The notes: generated by a model from the letters alone, not told the origin. Shown: positions 46,379-55,860, numbered from the stretch's first letter. The stretch: DNA of 64,000 nt from Shinisaurus crocodilurus (GCA_021292165.1 CM037876.1:39480575-39544574); one strand, 5' to 3'. Numbers and translations are program-made.

Positions 46379-46537
46379 ATCATAGAGTTGGAAGGAGCCT
46401 ACAAGGCTATCGAGTCCAACCCCCTGCTCAGTGCATGAAACTAGAGGAGGGGTCTCCCATCCAAGTAATAACCAGGCTTGACCCTGCTTAGCTTTCCACG
46501 CTCAGACAAGCTGAGCCAGCATAAGCCACAGGCCTGT
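46379..46537 (-). mobile_element. 5S-rRNA/CR1 chimeric SINE, unit 1
   Basis: Read on the minus strand: a head derived from 5S rRNA (AAGCTAAGCAGGGTC, CCTGGTTATTACTTGGATGG and GAGACC; the canonical gene has CTGGTTAGTACTTGG) that contains the region of the internal promoter, followed by a CR1-type 3' end (GGGTTGGACTCGATAGCCTT, then TCCTTCCAACTCTATGAT). A 5S-derived head with a LINE-derived tail is the architecture called SINE3. The 5' part of 5S is missing, and G-to-A/T changes show it is not a functional 5S gene. Confidence 0.8.
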
Positions 46538-46696
46538 ATCATAGAGTTGGAAGGAGCCTACAAGGCTATCGAGTCCAACCCCCTGCTCAGTGCATGAAAC
46601 TAGAGGAGGGGTCTCCCATCCAAGTAATAACCAAGCCTGACCCTGCTTAGCTTTCCACGCTCAGACAAGCTGAGCCAGCGTAAGCCACAGACCTGG
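46538..46696 (-). mobile_element. 5S-rRNA/CR1 chimeric SINE, unit 2 (tandem)
   Basis: A second 159-bp unit follows unit 1 directly and in the same orientation, differing at about four to five positions (for example CCAGGCTTG against CCAAGCCTG, GCATAAG against GCGTAAG). The exact repeat period and lack of spacer argue for tandem duplication rather than two independent insertions. Confidence 0.85.
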
Positions 46697-46897
46697 TGTT
46701 TCACTTTTGCAGCATGCCAGCCTCCCAGTTTATTTTTAATTAATTATTAATTATTTTTTAAATTTGAAAAACAATCAGGAGGGGCAGAGAGCCTGGTGGG
46801 TACCAAGGGCACATATCTGAAGGCACGTTGGTGCCCATGGGCACCATGTTAGGGACTCCAGCTTTAGGAAGTGTGACTAGATGCACTGTGAGTTTAA

Positions 46898-46985
46898 CTG
46901 GTGCAATCCCATGCATGTGTGTTCAGTAAGTCCCACTAAATGCAATGGGACTTACTCTCAGGTAAGCTTGTATAACATCGCAGCC
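46898..46985. mobile_element. MITE family B
   Basis: 88 bp. Ends TGGTGCAATCCCATGCATG and (complement) GGCTGCGATGTTATACAAG; centre CAATGGGACTTACT. Preceded by TAA and followed by TTA, where the next MITE begins at once. Confidence 0.65.
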
Positions 46986-46988
46986 TTA

Positions 46989-48198
46989 GGGCACAATCCT
47001 ATGTCCCTCCGAACTTGTCTGGGGATTGGGACTAGAAAGTGCTGCGACTTCGGAAATTGTGAAGGACTGCAACTGGCCCTTTATCTCAAGACGAGAGGTC
47101 AAAGGTGCCAACTGCCAGCCTTGGCTCTGCCGTCTTCTTGACACTGATTCTCTCAGGGCTTTGCCCTTGGTCTATGCACTGGATTGAGCACTGAACCATA
47201 GAGGAACCACACACCCATGTGGGGTAGAACCAGGAAAGTTTATTCAAGGTAAACCAATTACAATAAAAGGTGGGAAATGAGAGAAGGGGGAAACGGTGGG
47301 GAGACACTTTGGTATACACAAGTAGAGCTACAAAACAACAAAACTAGTTCCCTTACTATATAAACACCCAGGCACTTACTCTTTGCCTGGGGGGTTGGTC
47401 TTCTTAGGGCCTGCCTCAGCAAAAGCTCTACTCCGCGCTCCTTCGCGTCCAGACAACAACACCCAAAAGCCACGGCTGGCAGTATCAATTTCCCCCCGCC
47501 CCTCCTTTCAGTAGCCCGGCTGTCCTTGGCCAATCAGGATGAATTTCATCTGGGCTAGGCAGGGGAGGGCTGACTCCTAGGTGTCAGAGGGGTGAACTCC
47601 TGACCATGACTAGAGTGCTTGGGGAACATTTGCATGCGAGTACATGGGAGACTCTGAGGTGGACACAGGGCCATCAGAGGAAACTATGTACATTTGCAGG
47701 AGATTCTGAGGCCCAGAGCCATCGGAGGAACTATGCACACTTGCATGAGGTTCCCAGCCTCCAGCTGGGACTTGTTTACATGTGTGTCGTGGAGAATCTG
47801 CTATCTGCTTTCCTTCACAGAAATCCCTTCCGAGGTTGCAGCACTGTGGAGCGCCCACCCACCCCCACCTTGTAGCTGGTGCGGTTCTTTCCACGCTGGC
47901 AGGGAACCAAACATGGAAGGCCATCTTTGGTTCTTCCGTGGAAGGGCATTCCTGGTGGTGGGGATGGGAGGAGTGAGGCTCCGCTGGATTCCAAGGAATC
48001 CAGGCGCCGCTGCAGCCTCTCCTCCTCGCGAGGAGAGGTAAAACATTCAGACGTCCGAAATCAGCCATCTAGATGTTTTTGAGGGTGAGGGAAGCACGGC
48101 AGATACCCTACCCACCGCGCTCCTCCCACCCTCAATAGGATGCCCATAATCCTCTGCATTCGAGGGGTGACGGGCAGCCTCATAGGATCGCGCTGCCC
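46989..48198. mobile_element. MITE family C copy, split by a solo LTR
   Basis: Left end GGGCACAATCCTATGTCCCT (after TTA), right end CATAGGATCGCGCTGCCC. With the LTR and one 5-bp duplication removed it is about 443 bp, against 438 bp for 53086-53523, with which it shares TTCCGAGGTTGCAGCAC, CTTTCCACGCTGGCAGGGAA, ATTCCAAGGAATCCAG and CCTCCTCGCGAGGAGAGG. No coding capacity. Confidence 0.85.
47058..47819 (-). mobile_element. Solo LTR of a retrovirus-like element
   Basis: 762 bp beginning TGTGAAGGA and ending TCCTTCACA (9-bp inverted termini with TG...CA), flanked by the exact 5-bp duplication GAAAT (47053-47057 and 47820-47824). The empty site is preserved in the sister MITE at about 53158. On the minus strand a TATA-like TTTATATAG (47365-47357) is followed by a polyadenylation signal AATAAA (47244-47239) about 115 bases later; that order supports minus orientation. 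No internal retroviral genes remain, as expected after LTR-LTR recombination. Confidence 0.88.
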
Positions 48199-48350
48199 AT
48201 GTTCTATGAAGCATTTTTAAAAGAAGGAAACTGTTATAGCTAAATTTACAGACATGGCAACTTCAGAAGGCGGTGCAGGACTGGTTATTGTACAATATAT
48301 GATGGTAAAAATATGTCAAAATATAGCATACAGTAGGAAAAGAGCCTTTG

Positions 48351-48353
<3 letters not shown>
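48199..48353. other. Unrecognised sequence
   Basis: Short AT-rich spacer with no features. Confidence 0.4.

Positions 48354-48385
<32 letters not shown>
48354..48385 (+). repeat. Microsatellite (GT)16
   Basis: Uninterrupted GT array. Confidence 0.95.
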
Positions 48386-48387
<2 letters not shown>

Positions 48388-48910
48388 TGAGGTGCTTAAG
48401 CAGTTATCCTTGGTATGAGAACAGAGGTGTTCCTATTTTCATCAGTCAAATGTTGGAGGATATATAACACCGTAATAGTGACATAGCCTTTAGTTAACCA
48501 TGGCATCGGCACTAATCCACCACATGCCAATGTACAACCAGCCTGTGTGATCCAATTAGCACTGTAATGTGGTTTGGTTGGACATTGGTTGCATGATAAA
48601 TGTATGTAATTTGACAAATTACAAATTGTAGAGTAAAGACTGGTAAAACCAATGATGCAGAGGCTGAGCTGGCCTTTCTGAAGGATGGGGAATGATGTCA
48701 GTTTCCAATCATCGTGCATGTTATATCTTCACTGGTTTTTCAAAGTAGCATGTATCTTGCTCTTCCCTGCTGCTTTGATGGCACTTCAGAGCACTGGAGT
48801 GGAGAGTGTAACCTTAGGTTTGTGCTCTTAAGCTCTGTTCAGGTGCTCTTCCTGAATATTTGGTGCTAGCGAATATTTGGTGTTCTGTAATTTCTAATCA
48901 CCTCCTACAT
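48386..48910. other. Unrecognised sequence
   Basis: No features recognised. Confidence 0.45.
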
Positions 48911-48964
48911 GTGGATGGGTAACTGGCCAGATGGGCGATTTAAAAATACAATAAATAAATAAAT
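48911..48964 (+). mobile_element. L2-like LINE, extreme 3' end
   Basis: GGTAACTGGCCAGATGGGCG, then ATTTAAAAATACAATAAATA: matches the last bases of the L2-like element at 33855-33912 (GTGACCGGCAAGATGGGTGA and tail). Truncated to about 54 bp. Confidence 0.7.
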
Positions 48965-49606
48965 GGGCATTTCCTCTTGTCTGTGTGCTGGGTGATTCCC
49001 TCTCAAAAGAGAGAGAGAGAAAAAGAGAGAGGAGGCAAAAACCTATATGGGTGGGTGGGACATTGGGTGGGAAATCAGAGCTGCTGCAGTCCTTGGCCAG
49101 GATCCAAAGAGCTAATTTAGGTATGGCCAATGCAATTTTTTTTTTTTTAATCCTTTCTTTTTCTTTCAACAATGGATCACTATGTCACATCTCCAGCTGT
49201 TTTTGAAACATCTCTGTCAGGTAGCATGGATGGGGAAAGTGCAGCTCATGGGGTGGATAGGAAGAATACAGTATGTGGCCACCACCACTGAGCAGCAGCT
49301 GAGGAGAAGAGGGCCCCCACACACTTACTAAAGGGTGTTGCTGGGAGTCAGTGGTGGCTGGTGCTGTGCTGCGTAGTTCCAGATGATATCTCTGGCTTAG
49401 ACTCCAGCTCTGGCAGCCAACCCTCTGCTCCACCAACCACAGTGAGCACCAGCTGCCCCTGGTAGGTACACAACTGGTGAATGGCTAGCAATGCCCACTG
49501 CATGCGGAAGTTTGTGCTGGGCACTCCAAGCCATTCAACAGCTGTGTGTGTGCTTACACAATGACCTTCCCCCGCATCACGCGCAGCTGTGGGCGGGGAG
49601 AAATTT
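48965..49606. other. Unrecognised sequence with a short AG tract
   Basis: AGAGAGAGAGAAAAAGAGAG at 49009-49032; otherwise no features. CpG frequency rises toward 49560. Confidence 0.45.
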
Positions 49607-50343
49607 TGCGGACGTGGTGGGAAGAGAGGCGAGACTTACCAGTTCTCGCAGGTATGCTCAGGTAGAGGGGGCGGGGTTACAGGAGCCAATATTAGGACCT
49701 GCAGCACCGCCCCACACCCTCTTTGTTCTTCGCAGCTCCCTCCCTCCCGCCCTGCATTCAGTATGGGCTCCTCTGGTCGCCGTTAAGGGGCCGAGTAGGA
49801 ATTTTGGCTTATCCCTTTTAGAGGGGTGGGCGCGTTTCGCCTACTCCATACTACTGCAAGGTTGGGAGAATTTTTAGTTAGTGCACATAGGGGAAAAAAT
49901 GGTCACAAATGGTTAGCTGGCAGGTAAGTGCGGGTTAGGGTATGGATAGGGTGAGGTGAGCATCCCTGGCACCATTCAGGTGACAGGCGGTTTTATGATG
50001 CCTCAGATGGATGGGTCAGTAGGCTCAGACAGCTGGGGGTCAGGAACGCCTGTGAGGCCTTTGTTCTCGCCAAGCTTGTTGTCGTGAGACTCCGAGAGGG
50101 AGCGACGCAACAAAGGCTCCCAACACTGGAAAGTGCAAAAGGGGGAGGCGGCGGAATTCCTCGCCACCTCCCGGTTTTGGATGCTCCGCCCAAGTGCATA
50201 ACAGAGCGGCCTACCAGGCCAGAATAGAATAACCCGCACTCGATCCCTTTGCAGTTCTGTGTATGTAAATATGTAAATAAACGTGGCCCAGTTAAACACC
50301 AACTGATTGTCTCGGTTCTTCATTTCCCACCTATACGTCCGCA
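49607..50343 (+). mobile_element. Probable solo LTR (or inverted-end element), CpG-rich
   Basis: 737 bp beginning TGCGGACG and ending CGTCCGCA. The inverted ends extend imperfectly (GTGGTGGGAAGAG against CATTTCCCACCTATACG), with LTR-type TG...CA borders. An AATAAA at 50276-50281 lies about 60 bases before the end, suitable for an R/U5 boundary in plus orientation. The flanks (ATTTT and ATGCA) are not a clean duplication, which weakens the call. The CpG-rich content could instead reflect a host CpG island, but no exon was seen. Confidence 0.5.
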
Positions 50344-51050
50344 ATGCAACTCCAGCTTCCCCTGCCTCCCAGTCATAGGGATGGATGAACCTGTCAGTCT
50401 CGGTCTCGCCAAGATAGTCAGTTCTATGAGGTCAAGCTCGTTCTGTCCTGTTTCTAAACGAGTTTGCAATAATAATAATAAAAACATACGGAAATTTGCA
50501 TGCATTATGGAAAATGCATTAAGTGCTTTGTAGTGCTCATTTTTTAACATGCACATTTTCAGATGTATGCACCCATTGATTAAAATGTGTTCCTGTGCAT
50601 TTTGGAAATGTACACATTTTTCTTTGCATATTTTTCAAATGTGCACATGTTATCGAATGCATTTTTGGGGGGTTTTTTTGGAACACATCACAAGCTCAGA
50701 AATGTACAGATTTTTGACCACAAATTGTGTTTGGGTCTGGTAGTTGAGAACTGGGTAAATCGACTAAAAATATTCAATGGAGTGAATTTCTTAGACATTC
50801 CTTCTCCCAGCAACATCCTCTGGTAAAAGCATGGGCCCTTCCCCTGTCGGTTAATTGGCCTTTGTATACAAGGGCTAAAGGAGCACCAGTAGAAATGAAG
50901 ACACTATCTTGATGTGACTGGGCATATTTGTGAGGCATGTGCTTGTGGCTAACCACATCTCTTTGTTTGCTAAAATACGGCCACAGGGGTACCCAATACA
51001 GCTTTGGATTGTGGCATGGCGGAGAGGGTTTCCTCCTGCTGCCACTTGGG
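50344..51050. other. Unrecognised; irregular TGCA/ATTTT-rich stretch
   Basis: 50495-50720 has many imperfect TGCACATTTT / AAATGTGCA words on both strands without a fixed period. Nothing else recognised. Confidence 0.4.
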
Positions 51051-51262
51051 GAGGAACCATAGCTCAGTGGTATTGCCCATGCTGTGCATCAAAAAGGTCC
51101 CAGGTTCATTTCCTGGTATCTCCAATTAAAAGGATCAGGTAACAGGTGATAGGGAAGACCTCTGCTCTGCCTGAGACCCTGGAGAGTTGTCATCATCAGT
51201 GAGAGTAGACGACAGCACTGGGCTAGATAACAAATAATCTGACCTGGTATATATAGCTTCTT
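51051..51262 (+). mobile_element. tRNA-derived SINE, second family
   Basis: Head GGAACCATAGCTCAGTGGTA (A box), B-box-like GGTTCATTTCC at tRNA spacing, GGTATCTCC, body GAAGACCTCTGCTCTGCCTG, GAGACCCTGGAGAGTTGTC, and 3' CTGGGCTAGATAACAAATAA with GTATATATAGCTTCTTACG. It aligns along its length with 60209-60411. The tRNA part has lost 3' half pairing, so it is a SINE, not a tRNA gene. Confidence 0.8.
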
Positions 51263-51597
51263 ACGCCCCAATTTTAAATCGACTGGGCAGCAGAAGAGCA
51301 AGCAGATTGATTGTTAAGGACCATAGAAGTAGAAAACCATGGATATGGATATTCAGATTAAGGATTGATTCACACGTGCATGGTCATTACTTGATGACTC
51401 AATCCTAAGTGAGGGAGGTGGAGAGACATGGAGGATCCTCTGCCACTTCCAAAGCACTGCTGGCTCATGCTGGCCAGGGTGGATTGTGGTGGTGGGGTAG
51501 ACTTATCTTGTTATCTTTATGGCAGTCAGCAGTTGATCTCTTTTTAACAAGATGTCCCACACCCGCAGGGGGAGTTCCAGCTCCAGCCTGGCATATG
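51263..51597. other. Unrecognised sequence
   Basis: No features recognised. Confidence 0.45.
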
Positions 51598-52348
51598 AAG
51601 TTGGCCAGAAGAGGAAAGAATTTTTAAATTTCTTCAGAAATTTCTTCTACATATATCTATTCCATACACCACTAAGGGCACAATCTTATGCATGTTTAGA
51701 CAGAAAAAAAACCCCTACCCCTACAAGTTGTAGGACTTTTTTTTCCTGTCAAAACACACACAGGATTATGCCCTTAGTGGTGTATGGAATGGATATACCG
51801 GTATGTAGAAACTTCAAATCTCCCAATGCAACAGTAGTAAAGGGAAGATGAGGAAGCATATGTCAGAATTTCTAGCAGATCAGGATGGAATGGGTGAAAT
51901 ATTTCCCACTGCTACTGTACATCTACCTAAAGTGCTGTAATAACTGGCATGGTTGTCAAAGCTCAGTTAAGATTTGCTTTTAAAAAACCCCAAAACTGGG
52001 CAAAACCAAAACCCATCAAAATCTTTGGGAGGGGAGAAAAAATCCTCTGCAATATATACCTTGCCCATCTCTATGTATGCTCTGAGTTCTTATTTTAAGA
52101 TAGCAAAATATCACAGTTAGATAAAATAATACACTACATTTTTGGAACTTTTACCTGGTGGAAGGGAATTCTTTGCTTTGGTATCTCAGCAGTAATATGT
52201 GAGTGCTTTCCTGTGGGTGGATTTAAAATACCGTATTGCAAACACTGTTCTTTACAGTATCACCTGCTAAAGGGTTTTCCAAGAGGTATATATTTAGGCA
52301 CCTAATTTCTGAAGAAATTTAAAAATTCTTTCCTCTTCTGGCCAACTT
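51598..52348. repeat. Long interrupted palindrome centred on a foldback MITE
   Basis: An exact 45-bp segment at 51598-51642 recurs inverted at 52304-52348. Immediately inside, about 30 bp (CTATTCCATACACCACTAA) recurs inverted on the far side of the MITE at 51774-51811. Together these make one palindrome with arms over 110 bp, centred on the family A MITE, whose right arm is split by about 490 bp of unrelated sequence (51812-52303). Perfect identity of the outer arms implies a recent event or conversion. Confidence 0.85.
51676..51773. mobile_element. Foldback MITE, family A, inside palindrome
   Basis: 98 bp, GGGCACAATCTTATGCATGT to GGATTATGCCC. The adjoining triplets are TAA on the left and TTA on the right, which are inverted rather than direct, because the flanks belong to the surrounding palindrome. 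Confidence 0.8.
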
Positions 52349-52679
52349 TCCCCTTCTCAGCTGTGGATTCCTACAGCTGTGTCTTGCTTTAAGTCACAAT
52401 TGACTATAAAGTAATACATTAGTGGCATGAAAACATCCTGTCATATCTGCACGACCCATTCCAGCTGCAAATACTTCCATCTCTAATTCTCCTTCTGCAA
52501 TTTCAGAAATTGCTTACTCGGGTATTATTTTTTACGGAGTGCATCCCTTTTGTCTTTTCCTTTTCTACTACACATTCCCAATACGGTGTTCTGCATTTCC
52601 ATTATCCATATGTCTAAAACATGGAATATTGTATTTGCTTGGCTGAATAGCTTAATACAATTCTTCTTAAGCTGCAATT
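52349..52679. other. Unrecognised sequence
   Basis: No features recognised. Confidence 0.45.
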
Positions 52680-52800
52680 TTAGTTGATTTATAACCTTTT
52701 TATGCAGCTCATCCTCCAAAGGGAACAAGGCAGTGTACACCTCCCCCAATATTAGAGCCTCACAACAACCCTGGCACGAAAATAGGGTTGTATTAAATTT
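52680..52800 (-). mobile_element. Diverged SINE 3' portion
   Basis: On the minus strand this reads CCAGGGTTGTTGTGAGGCTC, then a CTTTGGAGGATGAGCTGC-type 3' part, similar to the Sauria SINE body and tail. No tRNA head. Confidence 0.4.
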
Positions 52801-53085
52801 AGAATGACAATTTCTCAGCTGTTTCACTCACCTTGAAATCAACTATTTTATTTCAGCTACATTTGGGAGTGGGGGTCAGGTCAGGTGAAATTCTTGGAGG
52901 GGGGAATTAAAGTTGCTCCGTTTTTGTTTTACACAGAAAGCCCTGTTCTGAGGTGCTCCTTGGATTTTGGGAAATTCAAAATGGCGGCCACCATTAAGAA
53001 TGGCTGCCTTCTTTGCTACTCACTGGGGGCTGCCATTATAGTGGATAGTAGTATCTACATAAAGACACACACTTTTACAGAGTGT

Positions 53086-53523
53086 GGGCGCAATCCTATG
53101 TCCTTCCGACCTTGTCTGTGGGGACATAGGATTGGGCCAGAAAGGCACTGTGACCTCGGAAATCCCTTCCGAGGTTGCAGCACCTGCCCCCCCACCTCAT
53201 ACCAGTGCAGTTCTTTCCACACCAGCAGGGAACCAAACACGGAAGACCGTGTTTTGTTCCCCTAGGGGGGTGTTCCTGGGGGTGGGGGGAGTGAGGAGTG
53301 AGGCTCTGCTAGATTCCAAGGAATCCAGATGGTACCTCAGCCTCTCCTCCTCGCGAGGAGAGGTAAAACATCTAGACAGCTGAAATTGGTGGTCTAGATG
53401 TTTTTGAAGGGGAGCAGAGCATGTCAGATATCCTATCCACTGCACTCCTCCCTCCCTCCATAGGATGCCCATAATCCTCTGGGTTCAGAGGACTACAGGA
53501 AGCCTCATAGGATTGCGCTGCCC
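53086..53523. mobile_element. MITE family C, complete copy
   Basis: 438 bp from GGGCGCAATCCTATGTCCTT to CATAGGATTGCGCTGCCC. It contains nested short palindromes (CCTCGGAAATCCCTTCCGAGG, split over two arms; CTCCTCGCGAGGAG; CATCTAGACAGCTGAAATTG with GGTCTAGATG). It serves as the empty-site reference for the solo LTR at 47058-47819. No TTA/TAA direct repeat is evident at this copy. Confidence 0.85.
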
Positions 53524-53762
53524 ATGGATCATTCATCCACTAGGTCATTTTATTCAAGAGGTGCAGTATTAAAAATGTAAAGGCACTGCCATTCTGTGCA
53601 ACCCTACACTTTAACCGGAACTACTAGGAGATATCTTTTAAAGTGTGGATTTATTTTTAAAATAAGAATGTCTTGCAGAAAAGAAAACCCAAAGATGCAG
53701 ACCCAACAGTGAGCAGCTGTCCCATGCTTTTGGGTGTGTGTGTGTGCAGTAATCAGAGATTA

Positions 53763-53835
53763 ACATCGCAATCCTAGGCATGTCAGAAGTAAGCCCCATT
53801 AGATTCAATGGGACTTACTCCCAAGTAAATGTGTT
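53763..53835. mobile_element. MITE family B fragment
   Basis: CATCGCAATCCTAGGCATGT, then AGTAAGCCCCATTAGATTCA and ATGGGACTTACTCCCAAGTA, after TAA at 53760-53762. The right end is decayed. Confidence 0.6.
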
Positions 53836-53969
53836 GAAGAAATGGCAAAATGATTCAGAGATACAAAGCTGGGGTAGGGGCCATTTTACAAAAACACTTC
53901 TCCTCGAATTACTGGGTCAATGTTATGAATGTTTGGTCAAATCACTGTTACTCTCCAGCCCTAAACATA

Positions 53970-54090
53970 AGTTAGGCTGAAAGATAAGTGACTGGCCCAG
54001 GATCACACAGTGAACTTCTGGCCTGGCGATTATTTGAGCCCGTCTCTTGCAACTCATAGTCTGAGACTTAACACTGGGTCATCCTTATGC
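53970..54090 (-). mobile_element. Diverged Sauria-type SINE fragment
   Basis: On the minus strand: a head with ACGGGCTCAAATAATCGCC (B-box region) and a body with CACTGTGTGATCCTGGGCCA, matching the part of the Sauria SINE that reads CACTGGGTGACTCTGGGCCA at 59778. 3' end not preserved. Confidence 0.5.
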
Positions 54091-54240
54091 TTGAGGATGA
54101 ATCTTTACTTGAGAATAAATCTTTACTTCTGAGTAATCATGCATTGGATTAGTATTTAAGAATACTTTTATTAGCTCCAAGGGGGTGGGGCTTAGCACAC
54201 ATTCCAAGTGAATGTACATAGAGACCCAAAGGCTTTGGGC

Positions 54241-54346
54241 ATTCTCCAAATAAATGAATGCAAATTCCTTGAAAGAATATTCTCCAAGTAAATGAATGCA
54301 AATTCCTTGAAAGAATATTCTCCAAGTAAATGCAAATTCCTTGAAG
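54241..54346 (+). repeat. 38-bp tandem repeat, about 2.8 units
   Basis: A unit beginning ATTCTCCAA and ending CCTTGAAAGAAT starts at 54241, 54279 and 54317, an exact 38-bp period; the third unit has lost four bases (AATG) and is partial. Confidence 0.92.
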
Positions 54347-54764
54347 GTGCTCAAGAAGCACCTGCAGTTGCCGCCTCCCCTGCTCCTTCCCCTGCCCAAA
54401 GAGTCCTTTGCAGGTGGTCCCAGAGTCCTTTCCCAAGTTTCAGCCTGCCCATCAGGGAAGTAATGCTATGCATGCCATTCCTACCAATGTGGGAATTGCA
54501 CTGTCCTGAAGCCATCTCTGCCACTGCTGCCCCTGCCTCCTCTTGCCCCAATGTAAGTTGCTGGGGTGCCTTGAGGTAGAGGGGGAGGAGGCAGCACTGG
54601 GTTGCAGGATCAGGGCGAAAATTGCCCTCTTCGCTCCAGTGCGGCTCTGAAGCATTTGATTGGGCTACCTTGCAATTCACAAGAGCCCTTGTTCGAATGT
54701 TAAATACATCCCTAATAGAATACAGCAGACTTACTCAAACAATTGTCTGCACCCTGCTCCTAAA
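54347..54764. other. Unrecognised, C-rich sequence
   Basis: Frames of 67-109 codons on both strands over 54351-54680 are mutual shadows, and Pro/Ala/Ser/Gln-rich composition follows from base content. No gene supported. Confidence 0.4.
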
Positions 54765-54842
54765 CATCTCTATTTGGGAGTAAATCCAATTGATTTCAAT
54801 GGGAATTCCTGCCAAGAAAATAGTTTTAGGATTGCAGCTAAA
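54765..54842. mobile_element. MITE family B fragment
   Basis: GGGAGTAAATCCAATTGATT, TCAATGGGAATTCCTGCCAA and TTAGGATTGCAGC followed by TAA. The left end is truncated. Confidence 0.5.
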
Positions 54843-55130
54843 ACCTGACACTAAGTATGCTTACTGAGAATCTCATTGATTCAATTCAACTGATTTCTAA
54901 GTAAACAGACAGACTTAACATCAGGCAGGCTGCATGTCTCACCTCTACATAAGTGTTTTCCCATTTGGAGACTAATACACACACACACAAATAGGTTGTG
55001 AACTATACAACATGCAAATGGCCATGTGGCTCTTGTTTTGCTCCAAGTGTATCCTTTGGGACATTAATGCGTGAGTTAATTGGGTGCATGTACCCAGAGT
55101 GCAAATGGCATGTGGCTGTTAGACAGTGGG

Positions 55131-55242
55131 TTGGATCCAGACTTAGTCATATATAGAATAGACCCATTGAAATAAATGGGAATTAACTGAAGTTCCACTG
55201 ATTTCAGTGGGTCTACTCTAAGTATGACTAAGCCTGGATCTG
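55131..55242. mobile_element. Foldback MITE (GGATCCAGACTTAGTCAT ends)
   Basis: Left TTGGATCCAGACTTAGTCAT and right ATGACTAAGCCTGGATCTGA are inverted. Inner arms ATAGACCCATTGAAATAAAT and ATTTCAGTGGGTCTAC also pair. About 112 bp with no other copy in the window; limits approximate. Confidence 0.7.
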
Positions 55243-55860
55243 ACACATTAATGTTCATCATAACCCTTCACACATTAATATTAAACTTGTGTGGAAAAAA
55301 AGTCGTGTGAAGTGGTCCCAAGGCTACCAACGTCTTTTCTGTTTAAGATCAGGCTCTGCCATGATCAAGAATTGAAACTGACAGCGCCAGAAGCAGCTGC
55401 TGCTACTCTTGCTGTTGTCCATGGCTCTGTATAACAGAAATGGTTATGGGACGGGTTCCAGTTAAGACTGTTCTCAAAGACCCTGATCTAACAAGAACTC
55501 TGAATGCTGAGTGGTTCCTGTATATGGAAATTCTTAAAATCAGCAGCTGGAAGACCATTTCCCATGTTCCATATGGCAGTCTTATGGAAAGAGTTCAGAA
55601 GTTCATGAAGATGAACTTCATACTGAACTGATGAGAGACCACAAGCCAATTTAAGGGCCAATTAAGCCCTGTGTAAATTATAAGCCCACTGAACTTTGTA
55701 GCGTACATTTCTCTCCCCACCATCTTTCTTAAAAAAACAAAAAACAAAGCTCAGTTGAAGCCAATAGATTTGAATAATGATTGCTTTTGGTCCTTCAACC
55801 AGACACTTCACCAAAAGCAAAGAAGTACTCACTACTCATGGCCATCTATATTTTAAGTAA
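55243..55860. other. Unrecognised; one 63-codon frame
   Basis: The frame at 55440-55631 starts MVMGRVPVKTVLKDPDLTRT and is compositionally protein-like, so a retropseudogene fragment is possible. I recognise no family and see no splice sites, poly(A) tail or flanking duplication. Confidence 0.3.

Larger units (their letters stand above)
45574..46861. mobile_element. 1.3-kb non-autonomous hAT element
   Basis: Left CAGGATTCCCCAGCATTTTT; right end in complement CTGGAGTCCCTAACATGGTG. Flanks CTTTATGA (45566-45573) and CTTTAGGA (46862-46869) match at 7 of 8. Inside the left end is an internal duplication (TTTCACAGAAGACAAAC, cf. TTTCCCGGAAGACAAAC), then an A/C-rich tract with CACACA words at 46010-46215. 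The 5S/CR1 SINE dimer (46379-46696) is nested near the right end. No transposase frame. Confidence 0.75.

Noticed and set aside
46440..46535. 5S rRNA gene
   Set aside because: Only part of 5S is present, with several changes, and it is fused to a CR1 3' end in a tandem SINE-like unit.
54241..54346. CRISPR-like repeats
   Set aside because: Contiguous tandem units with no spacers; the host is eukaryotic.
55440..55631. Possible retropseudogene or small gene (63 codons)
   Set aside because: No family recognised; no poly(A), duplication or splice signals. Kept only as a note on that stretch.
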